This document shows, in pieces, positions 21,743 to 34,311 of a stretch of DNA of 64,000 bases; the stretch's first letter is position 1, and every line of letters begins with the position of its first letter. The position numbers and the translations under genes are program-made. Below the pieces are notes generated by a model. The model was not told the DNA's origin. It worked only from the letters and a program-made list of their open reading frames with translations, and ran no database searches. Origin of the DNA: Haematococcus lacustris (taxonomy: Eukaryota > Chlorophyta > Chlorophyceae > Chlamydomonadales > Haematococcaceae); assembly GCA_030144725.1 (NCBI GenBank), contig JASKMD010000018.1:289373-353372 (forward strand), read 5' to 3'.

Positions 21743-24039
21743 TCAGCTGAACACTCCGCATCCTTGCTTGCCCATGTTAAACTGAACTGCTGCCAAAGGC
21801 TTGGTGAGGATATCTGCCAGCATGCTGGAGGTGTGGCAGTAGTGGAATGCTACCTCACCTCTGCTGATGCGCTCTCTGACAAAGTGATGGTGTACGTCAA
21901 TATGCTTTGCTCGTGAGGTGGCCATGGGGTTGTGCAAGAGCTGAATGGCTGCCTGATTGTCACAGCCCAGGTGCACACAGCTGGCATCCAGCTGAAGATC
22001 CCTCATAAGCTTGCGCAGCCACAGAGCCTCCTTGGCTGCGCTGGACGCTGCCATATACTCTGCTTCTGCTGTTGACATAGCCACAGTCGGCTGGAGGCGG
22101 CTGGACCAGCTAATGGCACCCCCATTCAGAGTGAAGATATACCCAGTGGTGCTTCTGGCTGTGTCCTTGTCCCCTGCATAGTCTGCATCAGAGAAGCCCT
22201 GCAGCCCTGACACACCACCAAACAGAAGTCCTTGATCTGCAGTGCCCTTCAGGTAGCATAGCACACTGCAGGCGGCCAACCAGTGCTGCTTAGTGGGTGC
22301 AGACATGTGCCTGGCCAAGGCGCCCACAGCAAATGCAATGTCTGGCCGTGTGCAGCAGGTCAGGTATAGCAGGCTGCCCACCAGTGCACTGTAATGATAC
22401 AGAGTCGTGTCCAAGGCATCCCCTTCCCTGACTAGCTTAACAGCAGGAGCCATGGGCAGAGGCTTGCTGTGGGCTGCTGACTTGCTGTTGGCTGTGACCA
22501 GCTCCTGGATGAATTTGTGCTGGTCAAGCTTGATGGTGCCCTCAGCTCTGTCCCTGGTCAGCTGCATCCCTAGGAACCACCGGGCCTCACCCAAGTCCTT
22601 CAGTTTAAAGGCTGAGGACAGCTGCTTCTTCACGTAGGCCAATCCTGCGGTGTCCCCCTGCTGGGTGCACAGAAGGCAGTCGTCCACATACACTAGCAGG
22701 TACACCATGCCAGTGCTCAGCTGCAGGGTAAACAGGGCAGGGTCTGCCTCAGAGGCCTTGAAGCCCATGCTCAGCAGCTCCTCACACAGCCTGGCATGCC
22801 ACGCCCTGGGGGCCTGCCTTAAACCATACAGGGCCTTCTGCAGACGGCACACAGTGTTAGTGCTGCCCTCTTCAAAACCCTCTGGCTGCTGCACATAGAT
22901 GACCTCCCCTGGCTCTAGCTTGCCGTTCAGGAAGGCTGTCTCAAAGTCTAACTGATGAATCTCCATGTCCTCAGCTGCTGCCTTGGCCAGGAGGGTGCGC
23001 AATGTGGTATGCTTGCTGACCGGTGCATAGACATCTCCTACATCCACACCTGATTGTTGATAGAACCCCTTTGCCACTAGCCTGGCCTTCAGCTTCTCAA
23101 TGTTCCCTGCAGCATCACGCTTCACTTTAAGTACCCATTTGGTAGGCAGCACACGTGCATTGGCAGGACGCTCTTCAAGGCACCATGTTTGGTTTGCATG
23201 CAAGGAGGCCAGCTCAGCATTCATGGCTTCAATCCACAAGTCTGCCATGGGACCAGCCAGAGCCTCTGCCACAGTGGGTGTGTCATTGATGGGAGAGTCT
23301 GACACAGTCAAGGCATTCAGCTCAGGCTGCCTAATCTTGAGTGGTGGGCGTCGGTCCCTTGGTGGGTTGCGCCGTGGCTGGGGTGCACCAGGTGCCTCAG
23401 GCGAAGAGGGCCGTGAGTCAGGTGCATCAGACATGGGTGCAGATGGGTGCACAGATGGGTGCACAGCAGATGGGCGCACCACAGGTCTGGCTGCTGAGGG
23501 TGCTGCGGTTGGTGCTGCTGATCTTGCTGCTGCTGATCTTGCTGATGCTGCAGCTGGTGCTGCTGGTCTTGCTGCTGTTGGTCTTGCTGATGCTGGTGCA
23601 GCTGGCGCTGCTGGTCTTGCTGATGCTGGTGCTACTGATGCTGCTGGTCTAGCTGCTGCTGGCGCTGCTGCTGGTGCTGCACCTGGTGCTGCAGGTGCTG
23701 CTGCTGGCGCTGCTGCTGGTGCTGCAACTGGCTGTGCTCCCACTGTCTCCCTGGCTAGAGGCATGGGTTGAAGACTGAATCTGCCTATTCCTGGTCTGGG
23801 TAGTCTGTTGATGAACTCTAGTTGCTGTTGGTGCCACATGTGGGATCCTGGCTCATATCTGGCAGTCAGGCTGACTTGCTCACTGGGTTCTTGCTCACTG
23901 GGTGGAGAGTCTGAGCTGCTGCTGTCTTGCTGATGTGCCCCTATGTCTTCCAGCGGTCTGGACCGTGGTCGCTGTGCACTGCTGCCTGGCCTGCTGATAC
24001 TGCTGCTGCTCCCACTGTCCTCAGAGCTGCTGCTGCTGG

Positions 24040-24080
<41 letters not shown>

Positions 24081-26815
24081 AGGCTGTTGCCCCCCTCAGC
24101 AGGAGCTATTGGGGTCAGTGGCTCAGAGGGGTTGTTAGGGCTGGGTGGGAGGGGTAAGAGAAACACAGGCTGTGCTGCCTGGTCTTGCTGGCGAGTAGGC
24201 TGCAGGACTGACAGTTCATCAAACACTATGTCCTTGCTGCATGTCTCTCGACCGTTGACCAGCACCCTGTATGCTTTAGAGCCAGGCTCATAGCCTAAGA
24301 ACAGGCCCTCAACTGACTTGGCCTGTAGCTTGCTGCGCTGGTGGTCAGGAACATGGAGCCAGACTCTGCAGCCAAACACTCTGAGACCTGACAGATCAGG
24401 CTTGACACCATAGAAGGCTTCCCAAGGTGTGAGTGGCTGGCCTGACACAGGTAGCAGGCATCTGACATGGTTGGCAAACTTGACTGCATGAGCCCAGAAG
24501 CTGAGAGATATGTCTGCTGAGTGAATGATGCTGCGGGCCTTCTCAAAGATAGTCCTGTTCAAGCGTTCAGCTGCACCATTCTGCTGTGGGCTGTAAGGGG
24601 CTGAGTGCTGGTGTACTATGCCCTTGCTGCGGCAGTACTCTTTCATGCGGCTGTTGACGTACTCTGTTCCATTGTCTGTGCGGATGGCCTTGCAGCGGAA
24701 ACCTGACTGGGTCTCAAGCTCCTCAATGACTGTCCTAACTATGTCAGGTACTTGAGCCTTGCTGCTGATGGGCATACACACTGACAGCTTGGTGTGTTCA
24801 TCAAGGAAAGTTGCCACATACAGGCTGCCATCCCTGGCACTGGCGTGCATGGGTCCACAGACATCCATGTGGATCAGCCCTAAGGGAGCTGTCACTGGTG
24901 CTGCATTGGGGGAAGGTCCTGCGAATGCGACATTCTTGTGCTGCTTGCCCTTGACACAACCTACACACACAGCTGGATCAGAGGCAGCCGCTCGGAACTG
25001 TGCAGCTGTGATGGGTACTCCTGACACCATGCCTTCTGACTGCATGCGTGCTAGAGCATCATAGGAAGCATGACACAGACGCTGGTGCCACACCTGAGGA
25101 GAGTTGGAGGTGGCGCTGTTGGCGGAGGGAGCAGCCACGTTGGTCAGAGGCTCCAGCTGTACCCTGTGGTCAGGCTGTAGAGCTGACTGCTTGATGCCAT
25201 ACAGCTTGGCACCCTGCTCCTGCTCAGAGTCAGTGTCTGGGCCATCTGGCATTGGGACAGCTGCCAGGATGTAGGAGTTTCTAATCTTGTGGGCGTTGAC
25301 CCTGAGCATGCTGCCAAACTGGTTGCTGCTGATCTGGCACAGATCTTCACGGAATAGAAAGCTGCTGCCTTCCTCAGTTGCAGCTGCCACGGAGATGAAG
25401 TTCTGCTTGCTGTCAGGAACATACAAGGCATGGCTGAGGAACCAGGAGCCACGCTTGGTGCTGAGGAACACACTGCCTGACCCAACTGCCCAGACCTTGT
25501 GACCTGCAGCTGCCAGCTTAACAGGCCTGTGCTCGCTTGGCGCAAAGGCTGTGTAGTCGTAAAAGAACTGCAGGTCCTTCAGGATATGCTGTGAGGCACC
25601 TGAGTCAATGCAGAAGGGGCTGTACAGGTCGCTGTTGAAGTTCAGTCTGGGCTGCACCATCTGCATGAGGACATCATCAAAGTCATCATCATCATCATCA
25701 TCAGCAGCAGTGGAGTAGGTGAACAGGCTGGCTCCCCTGGATGGGCTCTGAGCTGCTGCCCTGCCAGGGGTTTGGGCCCTGCCTCTGCTGGGGCTGGATG
25801 TCCTGGCTGGGCTAGAGCTTCTGCCTGGGCTGGGTCGTCTGCCTGGGCTGCTGGGCCTGACAGGGTTGCTGAACAGGGTCTTCATGCGGTTGCGCTGATC
25901 CCTGTCAAAGGTGAAACATTCAGACATGATGTGACCTGGCTTGGCACAGTAGTTGCAGGTCAGATGAGCATGTGAGCTGACATCCCTGGTGGACCTGTCA
26001 GGCGACTGTGCTCTGGGTAGCTGCTGCTGAGCTGTGCTCTGCTGCTCACGAGACTGCTGAGGAAACCTGGGCCTGCCCCTGCCCCCCTGTCCGCCTGAAC
26101 TACCAGCCCCCCTGCTGTCAGAAGGGGAGGAGTAGGACCAGAGTGAGGATGAGGAGGTGCTGAGTTGCTGCTGCATCTGCTTGCCGAGCAGGTCAGCTTC
26201 CTTGCTCAGAAGCACCCGCTTGATGCGCTCGACCTTCAGGTCTGCGCTGGTCTGATCATAGCGCAGGCGTTCGACTGTGCCCTCATACTCAGATGGGAGA
26301 GCTGCCAAAATGGCGAGTACCACTGTGGATTCAGAGGTCTCACAGTTGCAGGCTTCCAGCTCTGTTAGCAGCTGCTGCAAGCGCGCAAAGAAGCGCGCTA
26401 CAGACTCGCCTGGCTCCATGCGTAGGAGGGAGAGTCGCTGCTGAAGTTGCGACTGTCGCGCGACTGACGATTCGGTGAACTGGGATTCGAGGGTCTCCCA
26501 GGCGTCTTGCGCTGAGTCTGCGTGCTTGACAGTAAAGATGTGGAGGTTGGATACGTGCCGCTGGATAAAGGCTAGGGCTTTGCGGTCCAGCACGCTGTCT
26601 GCACGGGAGCGGGCTAGATCTGCAGCATATGCTGCCCGCTCCTCCTGAGTGGCGGTGTCTGCTGGCACAGTGGGTAAGGGGGTGACGCCGTTGGCGACGA
26701 CGGACCAGAGGTTTGCTTCGACCAGCAGGCCCTCTGTCCGGATGCTCCAGATTGGCCAGTTGTCATCATCGAGAATGGTGGGAAAATTGCCAGAGATTGG
26801 GGGATTAGTTGCCAT
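21743..26815 (-). CDS. copia Gag-Pol polyprotein, unit C (1690 aa, intact)
   Basis: Full-length sister of unit A, one residue longer because the polyglutamine run has one extra CAG. Gly-to-Glu occurs in FRGDL (here FREDL), and EDIGAH is shared with unit A. The Ty3 insertion lies downstream of its stop codon, between the gene and the 3' LTR, so the protein is complete but the element's 3' priming region is disrupted. All domain and active-site residues given for unit A are present. Confidence 0.95.
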
Positions 26816-26888
26816 CGCTGGTCGACTCGGCTGTCAACCACACGAACCCTAGCCAGCAACTCACTGGAGTCCTATCGCGCGTCAGCGC

Positions 26889-26902
26889 GTGGGCCCATAA
26901 CC
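26889..26902 (-). promoter_or_regulatory. primer-binding site of unit C
   Basis: GTGGGCCCATAACC abutting LTR4. Confidence 0.7.
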
Positions 26903-27406
26903 TGTTGGAAGAGCACGGGCAGACGCGGACACCAGTTCAGGGTAGTTACATTGATCTGCCACAACTGCTAGCGCGCAGCCTTGCGCCTACCTGTTGGAAG
27001 AGCACGGGCAGACGCGGACACCAGTTCAGGGTGCCTACGACTGCCGGGTGTCTGCCCTAAATACGGCAGTCACACTCGCACTCATCGCGGCCGGGCCGCT
27101 GGCAGGCACACCCTACAATCCCGGTGCTTGATCTCAACTGCACCGGGAGGGTATGCAACTAACACTCCCACTCAGAGGTCTGGCTAGGTGAGAGCAACAA
27201 CTTAGCGCTTCCAACAACTGTTTAAGCAAAACGACTGGCGGTCTGCAGGCATGCAAGCCTGAGCCAAGCAACAACTGCGGGCAACTCTCAGTTTATGGCA
27301 AAAGCAAACCATGCTGAGTCTAACAGGCTGTTAGCAGGCATGCAGGCCTGTGCCTAGAACCCTTCCATGCTCCAGTCCTGATGTACATTACAGGCTGGAT
27401 ACCACA
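26903..27406 (-). repeat. LTR4 (shared by units C and D), 504 bp
   Basis: Complete LTR, same ends as LTR1-3. Confidence 0.9.
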
Positions 27407-27439
27407 GGCTGTTTCAGATCGGACAAGACCTGTGCCTGT

Positions 27440-29736
27440 TCAGCTGAACACTCCGCATCCTTGCTTGCCCATGTTAAACTGAACTGCTGCCAAAGGCTTG
27501 GTGAGGATATCTGCCAGCATGCTGGAGGTGTGGCAGTAGTGGAATGCTACCTCACCTCTGCTGATGCGCTCTCTGACAAAGTGATGGTGTACGTCAATAT
27601 GCTTTGCTCGTGAGGTGGCCATGGGGTTGTGCAAGAGCTGAATGGCTGCCTGATTGTCACAGCCCAGGTGCACACAGCTGGCATCCAGCTGAAGATCCCT
27701 CATAAGCTTGCGCAGCCACAGAGCCTCCTTGGCTGCGCTGGACGCTGCCATATACTCTGCTTCTGCTGTTGACATAGCCACAGTCGGCTGGAGGCGGCTG
27801 GACCAGCTAATGGCACCCCCATTCAGAGTGAAGATATACCCAGTGGTGCTTCTGGCTGTGTCCTTGTCCCCTGCATAGTCTGCATCAGAGAAGCCCTGCA
27901 GCCCTGACACACCACCAAACAGAAGTCCTTGATCTGCAGTGCCCTTCAGGTAGCATAGCACACTGCAGGCGGCCAACCAGTGCTGCTTAGTGGGTGCAGA
28001 CATGTGCCTGGCCAAGGCGCCCACAGCAAATGCAATGTCTGGCCGTGTGCAGCAGGTCAGGTATAGCAGGCTGCCCACCAGTGCACTGTAATGATACAGA
28101 GTCGTGTCCAAGGCATCCCCTTCCCTGACTAGCTTAACAGCAGGAGCCATGGGCAGAGGCTTGCTGTGGGCTGCTGACTTGCTGTTGGCTGTGACCAGCT
28201 CCTGGATGAATTTGTGCTGGTCAAGCTTGATGGTGCCCTCAGCTCTGTCCCTGGTCAGCTGCATCCCTAGGAACCACCGGGCCTCACCCAAGTCCTTCAG
28301 TTTGAAGGCTGAGGACAGCTGCTTCTTCACGTAGGCCAATCCTGCGGTGTCCCCCTGCTGGGTGCACAGAAGGCAGTCGTCCACATACACTAGCAGGTAC
28401 ACCATGCCAGTGCTCAGCTGCAGGGTAAACAGGGCAGGGTCTGCCTCAGAGGCCTTGAAGCCCATGCTCAGCAGCTCCTCACACAGCCTGGCATGCCACG
28501 CCCTGGGGGCCTGCCTTAAACCATACAGGGCCTTCTGCAGACGGCACACAGTGTTAGTGCTGCCCTCTTCAAAACCCTCTGGCTGCTGCACATAGATGAC
28601 CTCCCCTGGCTCTAGCTTGCCGTTCAGGAAGGCTGTCTCAAAGTCTAACTGATGAATCTCCATGTCCTCAGCTGCTGCCTTGGCCAGGAGGGTGCGCAAT
28701 GTGGTATGCTTGCTGACCGGTGCATAGACATCTCCTACATCCACACCTGATTGTTGATAGAACCCCTTTGCCACTAGCCTGGCCTTCAGCTTCTCAATGT
28801 TCCCTGCAGCATCACGCTTCACTTTAAGTACCCATTTGGTAGGCAGCACACGTGCATTGGCAGGACGCTCTTCAAGGCACCATGTTTGGTTTGCATGCAA
28901 GGAGGCCAGCTCAGCATTCATGGCTTCAATCCACAAGTCTGCCATGGGACCAGCCAGAGCCTCTGCCACAGTGGGTGTGTCATTGATGGGAGAGTCTGAC
29001 ACAGTCAAGGCATTCAGCTCAGGCTGCCTAATCTTGAGTGGTGGGCGTCGGTCCCTTGGTGGGTTGCGCCGTGGCTGGGGTGCACCAGGTGCCTCAGGCG
29101 AAGAGGGCCGTGAGTCAGGTGCATCAGACATGGGTGCAGATGGGTGCACAGATGGGTGCACAGCAGATGGGCGCACCACAGGTCTGGCTGCTGAGGGTGC
29201 TGCGGTTGGTGCTGCTGATCTTGCTGCTGCTGATCTTGCTGATGCTGCAGCTGGTGCTGCTGGTCTTGCTGCTGTTGGTCTTGCTGATGCTGGTGCAGCT
29301 GGCGCTGCTGGTCTTGCTGATGCTGGTGCTACTGATGCTGCTGGTCTAGCTGCTGCTGGCGCTGCTGCTGGTGCTGCACCTGGTGCTGCAGGTGCTGCTG
29401 CTGGCGCTGCTGCTGGTGCTGCAACTGGCTGTGCTCCCACTGTCTCCCTGGCTAGAGGCATGGGTTGAAGACTGAATCTGCCTATTCCTGGTCTGGGTAG
29501 TCTGTTGATGAACTCTAGTTGCTGTTGGTGCCACATGTGGGATCCTGGCTCATATCTGGCAGTCAGGCTGACTTGCTCACTGGGTTCTTGCTCACTGGGT
29601 GGAGAGTCTGAGCTGCTGCTGTCTTGCTGATGTGCCCCTATGCCTTCCAGCGGTCTGGACCGTGGTCGCTGTGCACTGCTGCCTGGCCTGCTGATACTGC
29701 TGCTGCTCCCACTGTCCTCAGAGCTGCTGCTGCTGG

Positions 29737-29774
<38 letters not shown>

Positions 29775-30447
29775 AGGCTGTTGCCCCCCTCAGCAGGAGC
29801 TATTGGGGTCAGTGGCTCAGAGGGGTTGTTAGGGCTGGGTGGGAGGGGTAAGAGAAACACAGGCTGTGCTGCCTGGTCTTGCTGGCGAGTAGGCTGCAGG
29901 ACTGACAGTTCATCAAACACTATGTCCTTGCTGCATGTCTCTCGACCGTTGACCAGCACCCTGTATGCTTTAGAGCCAGGCTCATAGCCTAAGAACAGGC
30001 CCTCAACTGACTTGGCCTGTAGCTTGCTGCGCTGGTGGTCAGGAACATGGAGCCAGACTCTGCAGCCAAACACTCTGAGACCTGACAGATCAGGCTTGAC
30101 ACCATAGAAGGCTTCCCAAGGTGTGAGTGGCTGGCCTGACACAGGTAGCAGGCATCTGACATGGTTGGCAAACTTGACTGCATGAGCCCAGAAGCTGAGA
30201 GATATGTCTGCTGAGTGAATGATGCTGCGGGCCTTCTCAAAGATAGTCCTGTTCAAGCGTTCAGCTGCACCATTCTGCTGTGGGCTGTAAGGGGCTGAGT
30301 GCTGGTGTACTATGCCCTTGCTGCGGCAGTACTCTTTCATGCGGCTGTTGACGTACTCTGTTCCATTGTCTGTGCGGATGGCCTTGCAGCGGAAACCTGA
30401 CTGGGTCTCAAGCTCCTCAATGACTGTCCTAACTATGTCAGGTACTT
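27440..30447 (-). pseudogene. copia unit D, 3' part of gag-pol (integrase C-half, RT, RNase H)
   Basis: This covers everything downstream of about residue 687 of the polyprotein: the second integrase Asp and the Glu, the polyglutamine and Ala/Pro linkers, RT with YVDD, and RNase H to the normal stop. It is cut off from its start by the 3.9-kb transposon at 30448-34311. The first Met in the broken frame is at 30340. Apart from the insertion the frame looks intact, and it carries the EGIGAH variant shared with unit B. Confidence 0.95.
30446..30447. repeat. 2-bp target-site duplication TT
   Basis: The unfilled sister copies read GGTACTTGAGCC. Here TT occurs on both sides of the insertion (30446-30447 and 34312-34313). 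Confidence 0.75.
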
Positions 30448-30467
30448 CACTCGTAGGAATTAGCAGC
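30448..30467 (+). repeat. terminal inverted repeat, left
   Basis: CACTCGTAGGAATTAGCAGC, exact inverse of 34292-34311. Similarity continues to about 30600 with mismatches. Confidence 0.9.
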
Positions 30468-30600
30468 TAGGCGCCTAGACCGACTTTGGTTGTTTTGGCT
30501 GAAACTTTGCCCATTGGTAGCTTGTAATGTATGCATTCCAGCCCAAAAACAACCAGGTCAAAAAAAGTCAAAGGCTGGGGCTCGGTGGCCCGTGGCGTTT

Positions 30601-31473
30601 GTTCACCCATGTTCAGCAATGTTCAGCAATGTTCAGCAATGTGTTCAGCAATGTTCAGCCAGACGTTCAGCAATGTTCAGCAGCCCGTTCAGCAATGTTC
30701 ACCCATGTTCAGCAATGTTCAGCTAGCGTCCAGCAATGTTCAGCAAACGTTCAGCAATGTTCACCCATGTTCAGCAATGTTCAGCCAGCCGTTCACCCAT
30801 GTTCAGCAATGTTCAGCTATGTTCAAAAAACGTTCAGCAATGTTCAGCTAGCGTTCAGCAATGTTCAGCTAGCGTTCAGCAATGTTCAGCTAGCGTTCAG
30901 CAATGTTCAGCTAGCCGTTCAGCAATGTTCAGAAAGCGTTCAGCAATGTTCAGCTAGCCGTTCAGTAGTGTTCAGCTAGCGTTCAGCAATGTTCAGCAAA
31001 CGTTCAGCAATGTTCACCCATGTTCAGCAATGTTCAGCTATGTTCAACAAACGTTCAGCAATGTTCAGATAGCGTTCAGCAATGTTCAGCTAGCGTTCAG
31101 CAATGTTCAGCTAGCCGTTCAGCAATGTTCAGCTAGCGTTCAGCTATGTTCAGCCAGCCGTTCAGCTATGTTCAGCTAGCGTTCAGCAATGTTCAGCTAG
31201 CGTTCAGCAATGTTCAGCTAGCCGTTCAGCTATGTTCAGCTAGCGTTCAGCAATGTTCAGCTAGCGTTCAGCAATGTTCAACTAGCCGTTCAGCAATGTT
31301 CAGCTAGCGTTCAGCTATGTTCAGCCAGCCGTTCAGCTATGTTCAGCTAGCGTTCAGCAATGTTCAGCTAGCGTTCAGCAATGTTCAGCTAGCCGTTCAG
31401 CAATGTTCAGCTAGCGTTCAGCAATGTTCAGCCAACCGTTTAGTAGTGTTCAGCTTGCGTTCAGCAATGTTCA
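30601..31473 (+). repeat. left subterminal array of GTTCAGCAAT / GTTCAGCTAGC / GTTCACCCAT units
   Basis: Some 80 short units of 10-11 bp, each beginning GTTCA. The first part mixes GTTCAGCAAT and GTTCACCCAT; the later part alternates GTTCAGCTAGC and GTTCAGCAAT with longer-range periodicity. The right array (33588-34160) has the same units inverted. Open frames here (FSNVQ... repeats) are by-products. Confidence 0.9.
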
Positions 31474-32937
31474 GTAGCTGTGTCTTGTGGGGCTGCCAGC
31501 TTGCTTGCTGCAGGCGGGACTCGTGTTGCACGTGCTGCTGCCGCCACTGCATGCTCTTGGTCTGGGCCCATGCCATGTAGCAAGTGGGGCATGCCACCCA
31601 CAAGGAAGACGAGGAACATCCTAGTGATGGCCACCCGCAGGAAGCGATGTGACATGATTTTATGCTGGACGAGCACCAGAACGGATGTGGGCTGCATACT
31701 TGGGAAGGAGAGGGAGGAGGTGGTAGGATGTCAGAGGGGATGTCAGGCTGGGAGATGGTGGGAGGGGTGGAGGTGGGAGGGCTGGGAGATGGTGGGAGGG
31801 GGGTATAGAGGGCTGCAGGGTACTAGGTGTGCCCGTTTGACCTGCAACAAACACATGGCATGCTAGCGGTCAGGTCGGGTCTTAAGGGACATGTCGTGTG
31901 ATTGCAACAGTGTGGACAGGGAGGCTGTGGCGTGGGGAGTGGGGAGTGGGGAGGCAAACGTTGACATGACCATGCTTGCACAAGACCTATGCAATAGTGG
32001 GACATTGGGAAGCTACTGCAGAGGGGGACCAGAACATCTAGTTGCCACTTTGGCCTTCTGCTCTAGGCTGTTTGTTCATGGCTACACCTTGCATCATGCA
32101 TCGTCTGGTACCCTCGATAGGGGGTGTACTAGGTGTCGGTTGTGTGCTGACCGACCACTCACCACGCTCGCGCCCCACACATACTTGTCACTGAACCTGA
32201 TGCCTGCAGGGCAAGAGCACAACATTCGGTTGAAAACCACGAGCATCATCATGAAGGGTGAAGTGTATGATGTAGGGTGAAGTGACAACTTGCCTGGCGG
32301 ACGATCTCTGTTGGACCCCTGGCTATACTAACAATGCTCTTAACGAGCAAGTCAGGCCATCGGCAAAGGTAAAGATCTGCATCCCGGCAAGACAACGCCT
32401 TGCGACATCGCACCTGGCCTAGTGTACAAGTGACATCCGGATCGTGCAAGCCTGCAAGCCGCGACAGGCCATAGATCGCGTTGGGACACCTAAGCCGCCT
32501 AGCTACCTCCGGCACCTGAAATGGCTTGTTCTCGCCCTGACCAGCCCGTATATGACTGGCTTGTGTCTTGTGAGACGTGCGATGCCTTTTGCGATTGCGT
32601 AAACTTCAAAACCTCGCTAACCAACAAGTAACGTCCATCAACATAGCGATGGGCCCCGTCTTGCACGCTGTGACCTCTCCTGAAAGGTAGAGGCTAAACG
32701 TACAGATTTGCCACAACCGCATGCAAACTTGCGGGCTTGCATGCTTGCACGCTTGCGGCTTGCACGGGCTACGGATTATACTTGTTCTGAATGAAATATG
32801 CCACCGTGCGAATGCCACAGTGCGAACATATGTGTGATTATGCTTGCGAGCTTGTAATTTAGGATGCAAAAACTGAACACACCCGGCCCCACCCCCTCCC
32901 AGCCCTGCCCCACCCCCTCCCAGCCCTGCCACACCCC
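31474..32937. other. unique interior of the CACTA-like element, no gene recognised
   Basis: About 1.5 kb of non-repetitive DNA. The longest frames are a 129-residue plus-strand frame (31891-32280) and a minus-strand frame (31461-31697) with a hydrophobic stretch ending in FLVGGMPHLLHGMG. Neither resembles a family I know. It may contain captured host fragments. Confidence 0.4.
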
Positions 32938-33371
32938 CTCCCTGCCCTGCCCTGCCCTGCCCTGCCCTGCCCTGCCCTGCCCTGCCCTGCCCTGCCCTGC
33001 CCTGCCCTGCCCTGCCCTGCCCTGCCCTGCCCTGCCCTGCCCTGCCCTGCCCTGCCCTGCCCTGCCCTGCCCTGCCCTGCCCTGCCCTGCCCTGCCCTGC
33101 CCTGCCCTGCCCTGCCCTGCCCTGCCCTGCCCTGCCCTGCCCTGCCCTGCCCTGCCCTGCCCTGCCCTGCCCTGCCCTGCCCTGCCCTGCCCTGCCCTGC
33201 CCTGCCCTGCCCTGCCCTGCCCTGCCCTGCCCTGCCCTGCCCTGCCCTGCCCTGCCCTGCCCTGCCCTGCCCTGCCCTGCCCTGCCCTGCCCTGCCCTGC
33301 CCTGCCCTGCCCTGCCCTGCCCTGCCCTGCCCTGCCCTGCCCTGCCCTGCCCTGCCCTGCCCTGCCCTGCC
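32938..33371. repeat. (CCTGC)n pentanucleotide microsatellite, ~430 bp
   Basis: Some 86 nearly perfect CCTGC units. All frames through it are open on both strands (PALPC and GQGRA repeats), which explains the long meaningless ORFs here. The stretch 33372-33587 to its right has an open frame ending in a TGA just before the right array; I do not recognise the product. Confidence 0.95.
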
Positions 33372-33587
33372 CATCAGCATCTGGTGGCGGTCCCAACCAG
33401 GCGCCCCCCCCCCAGCTGTCCATTAGTGACCGTGATGGGATGGTGCTAATCATGGCCATGCAATTGGTAAGCATCCTGCTCATCCCCCACAGCCACGAGT
33501 GGGTGCAGCTTGTTGAGCGGATCTGGGTTCTGGTGCCAGGCTCTGTGCATGTGCACTTCTATGCCTCCCGTGGCTTTGTGTTCTGAA

Positions 33588-34160
33588 CGCCATCTGAACA
33601 TTGCTGAACATGGGTGAACATGGGTGAACATGGGTGAACATTGCTGAACACATTGTTTAACATATTGCTGAACATTGCTGAACATTGCTGAACATTGCTG
33701 AACATGGGTGAACATTGCTGAACATGGGTGAACATGGGTGAACATGGGTGAACACTGCTGAACACATTGTTTAACATATTTCTGAACATTGCTGAACATT
33801 GCTGAACATGGGTAAACATGGGTGAACATGGGTGAACGTGGGTGATCATGGGTGAACACATTGTTTAACATATTGCTGAACATTGCTGAACATTGCTGAA
33901 CATGGGTGAACATTGCTGAACATAGGTGAACATGGGTGAACATGGGTGAACATGGGTGAACATGGGTGAACATTGCTGAACACATTGTTTAACATTATGC
34001 TGAACATTGCTGAACATTGCTGAACATTGCTGAACATGGCTGAACATTGCTGAACATTGCTGAACATGGGTGAACGGGCTGCTGAACATTGCTGAACATG
34101 GGTGAACATTGCTGAACGGGCGTCTGAACATTGCTGAACATTGCTGAACATTGCTGAACA
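33588..34160 (-). repeat. right subterminal array of TGAACATTGC / TGAACATGGG units
   Basis: About 55 units, inverse complements of the left array. A longer motif (TGAACACATTGTTTAACAT) recurs at about 33645, 33750, 33855 and 33980, a higher-order period of roughly 105-125 bp. Confidence 0.9.
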
Positions 34161-34291
34161 GACGCCACGGGCCGCCGAGTCCCAGCCTTTGAATTTTTTG
34201 ACCTAATTTTTTTCGGGTTGACATGCTTACATCACAAGCTACCAACGGACAAAATTTCAGCCCAAACGGCCAAAGTCGGTCCAGGGGCCTG

Positions 34292-34311
34292 GCTGCTAAT
34301 TCCTACGAGTG
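34292..34311 (-). repeat. terminal inverted repeat, right
   Basis: GCTGCTAATTCCTACGAGTG, exact inverse of 30448-30467. Confidence 0.9.

Larger units (their letters stand above)
30448..34311. mobile_element. CACTA-like DNA transposon inserted in copia unit D (3864 bp)
   Basis: Perfect 20-bp terminal inverted repeats start CACTCG, within imperfect inverted ends of about 150 bp. The ends CACTC, a 2-bp duplication and large subterminal repeat arrays in opposite orientation all fit the EnSpm/CACTA superfamily, where subterminal repeats bind the transposase. No transposase could be recognised in the interior, so it is probably non-autonomous. The superfamily assignment is an inference from structure. 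Confidence 0.75.

Noticed and set aside
20384..21916. 510-residue Ty3/copia fusion frame
   Set aside because: The last ~80 codons run by chance through LTR-end repeats into antisense copia sequence; only 20384-21670 is Ty3 coding DNA.
30490..31580. FSNVQ/QQCSA repeat frames, and possible CRISPR-like array
   Set aside because: Units are contiguous ~10-bp tandem repeats without unique spacers, lying inside a CACTA-like transposon of a eukaryote.
32776..33586. GQGRA- and PALPC-repeat frames
   Set aside because: Produced by the (CCTGC)n microsatellite.
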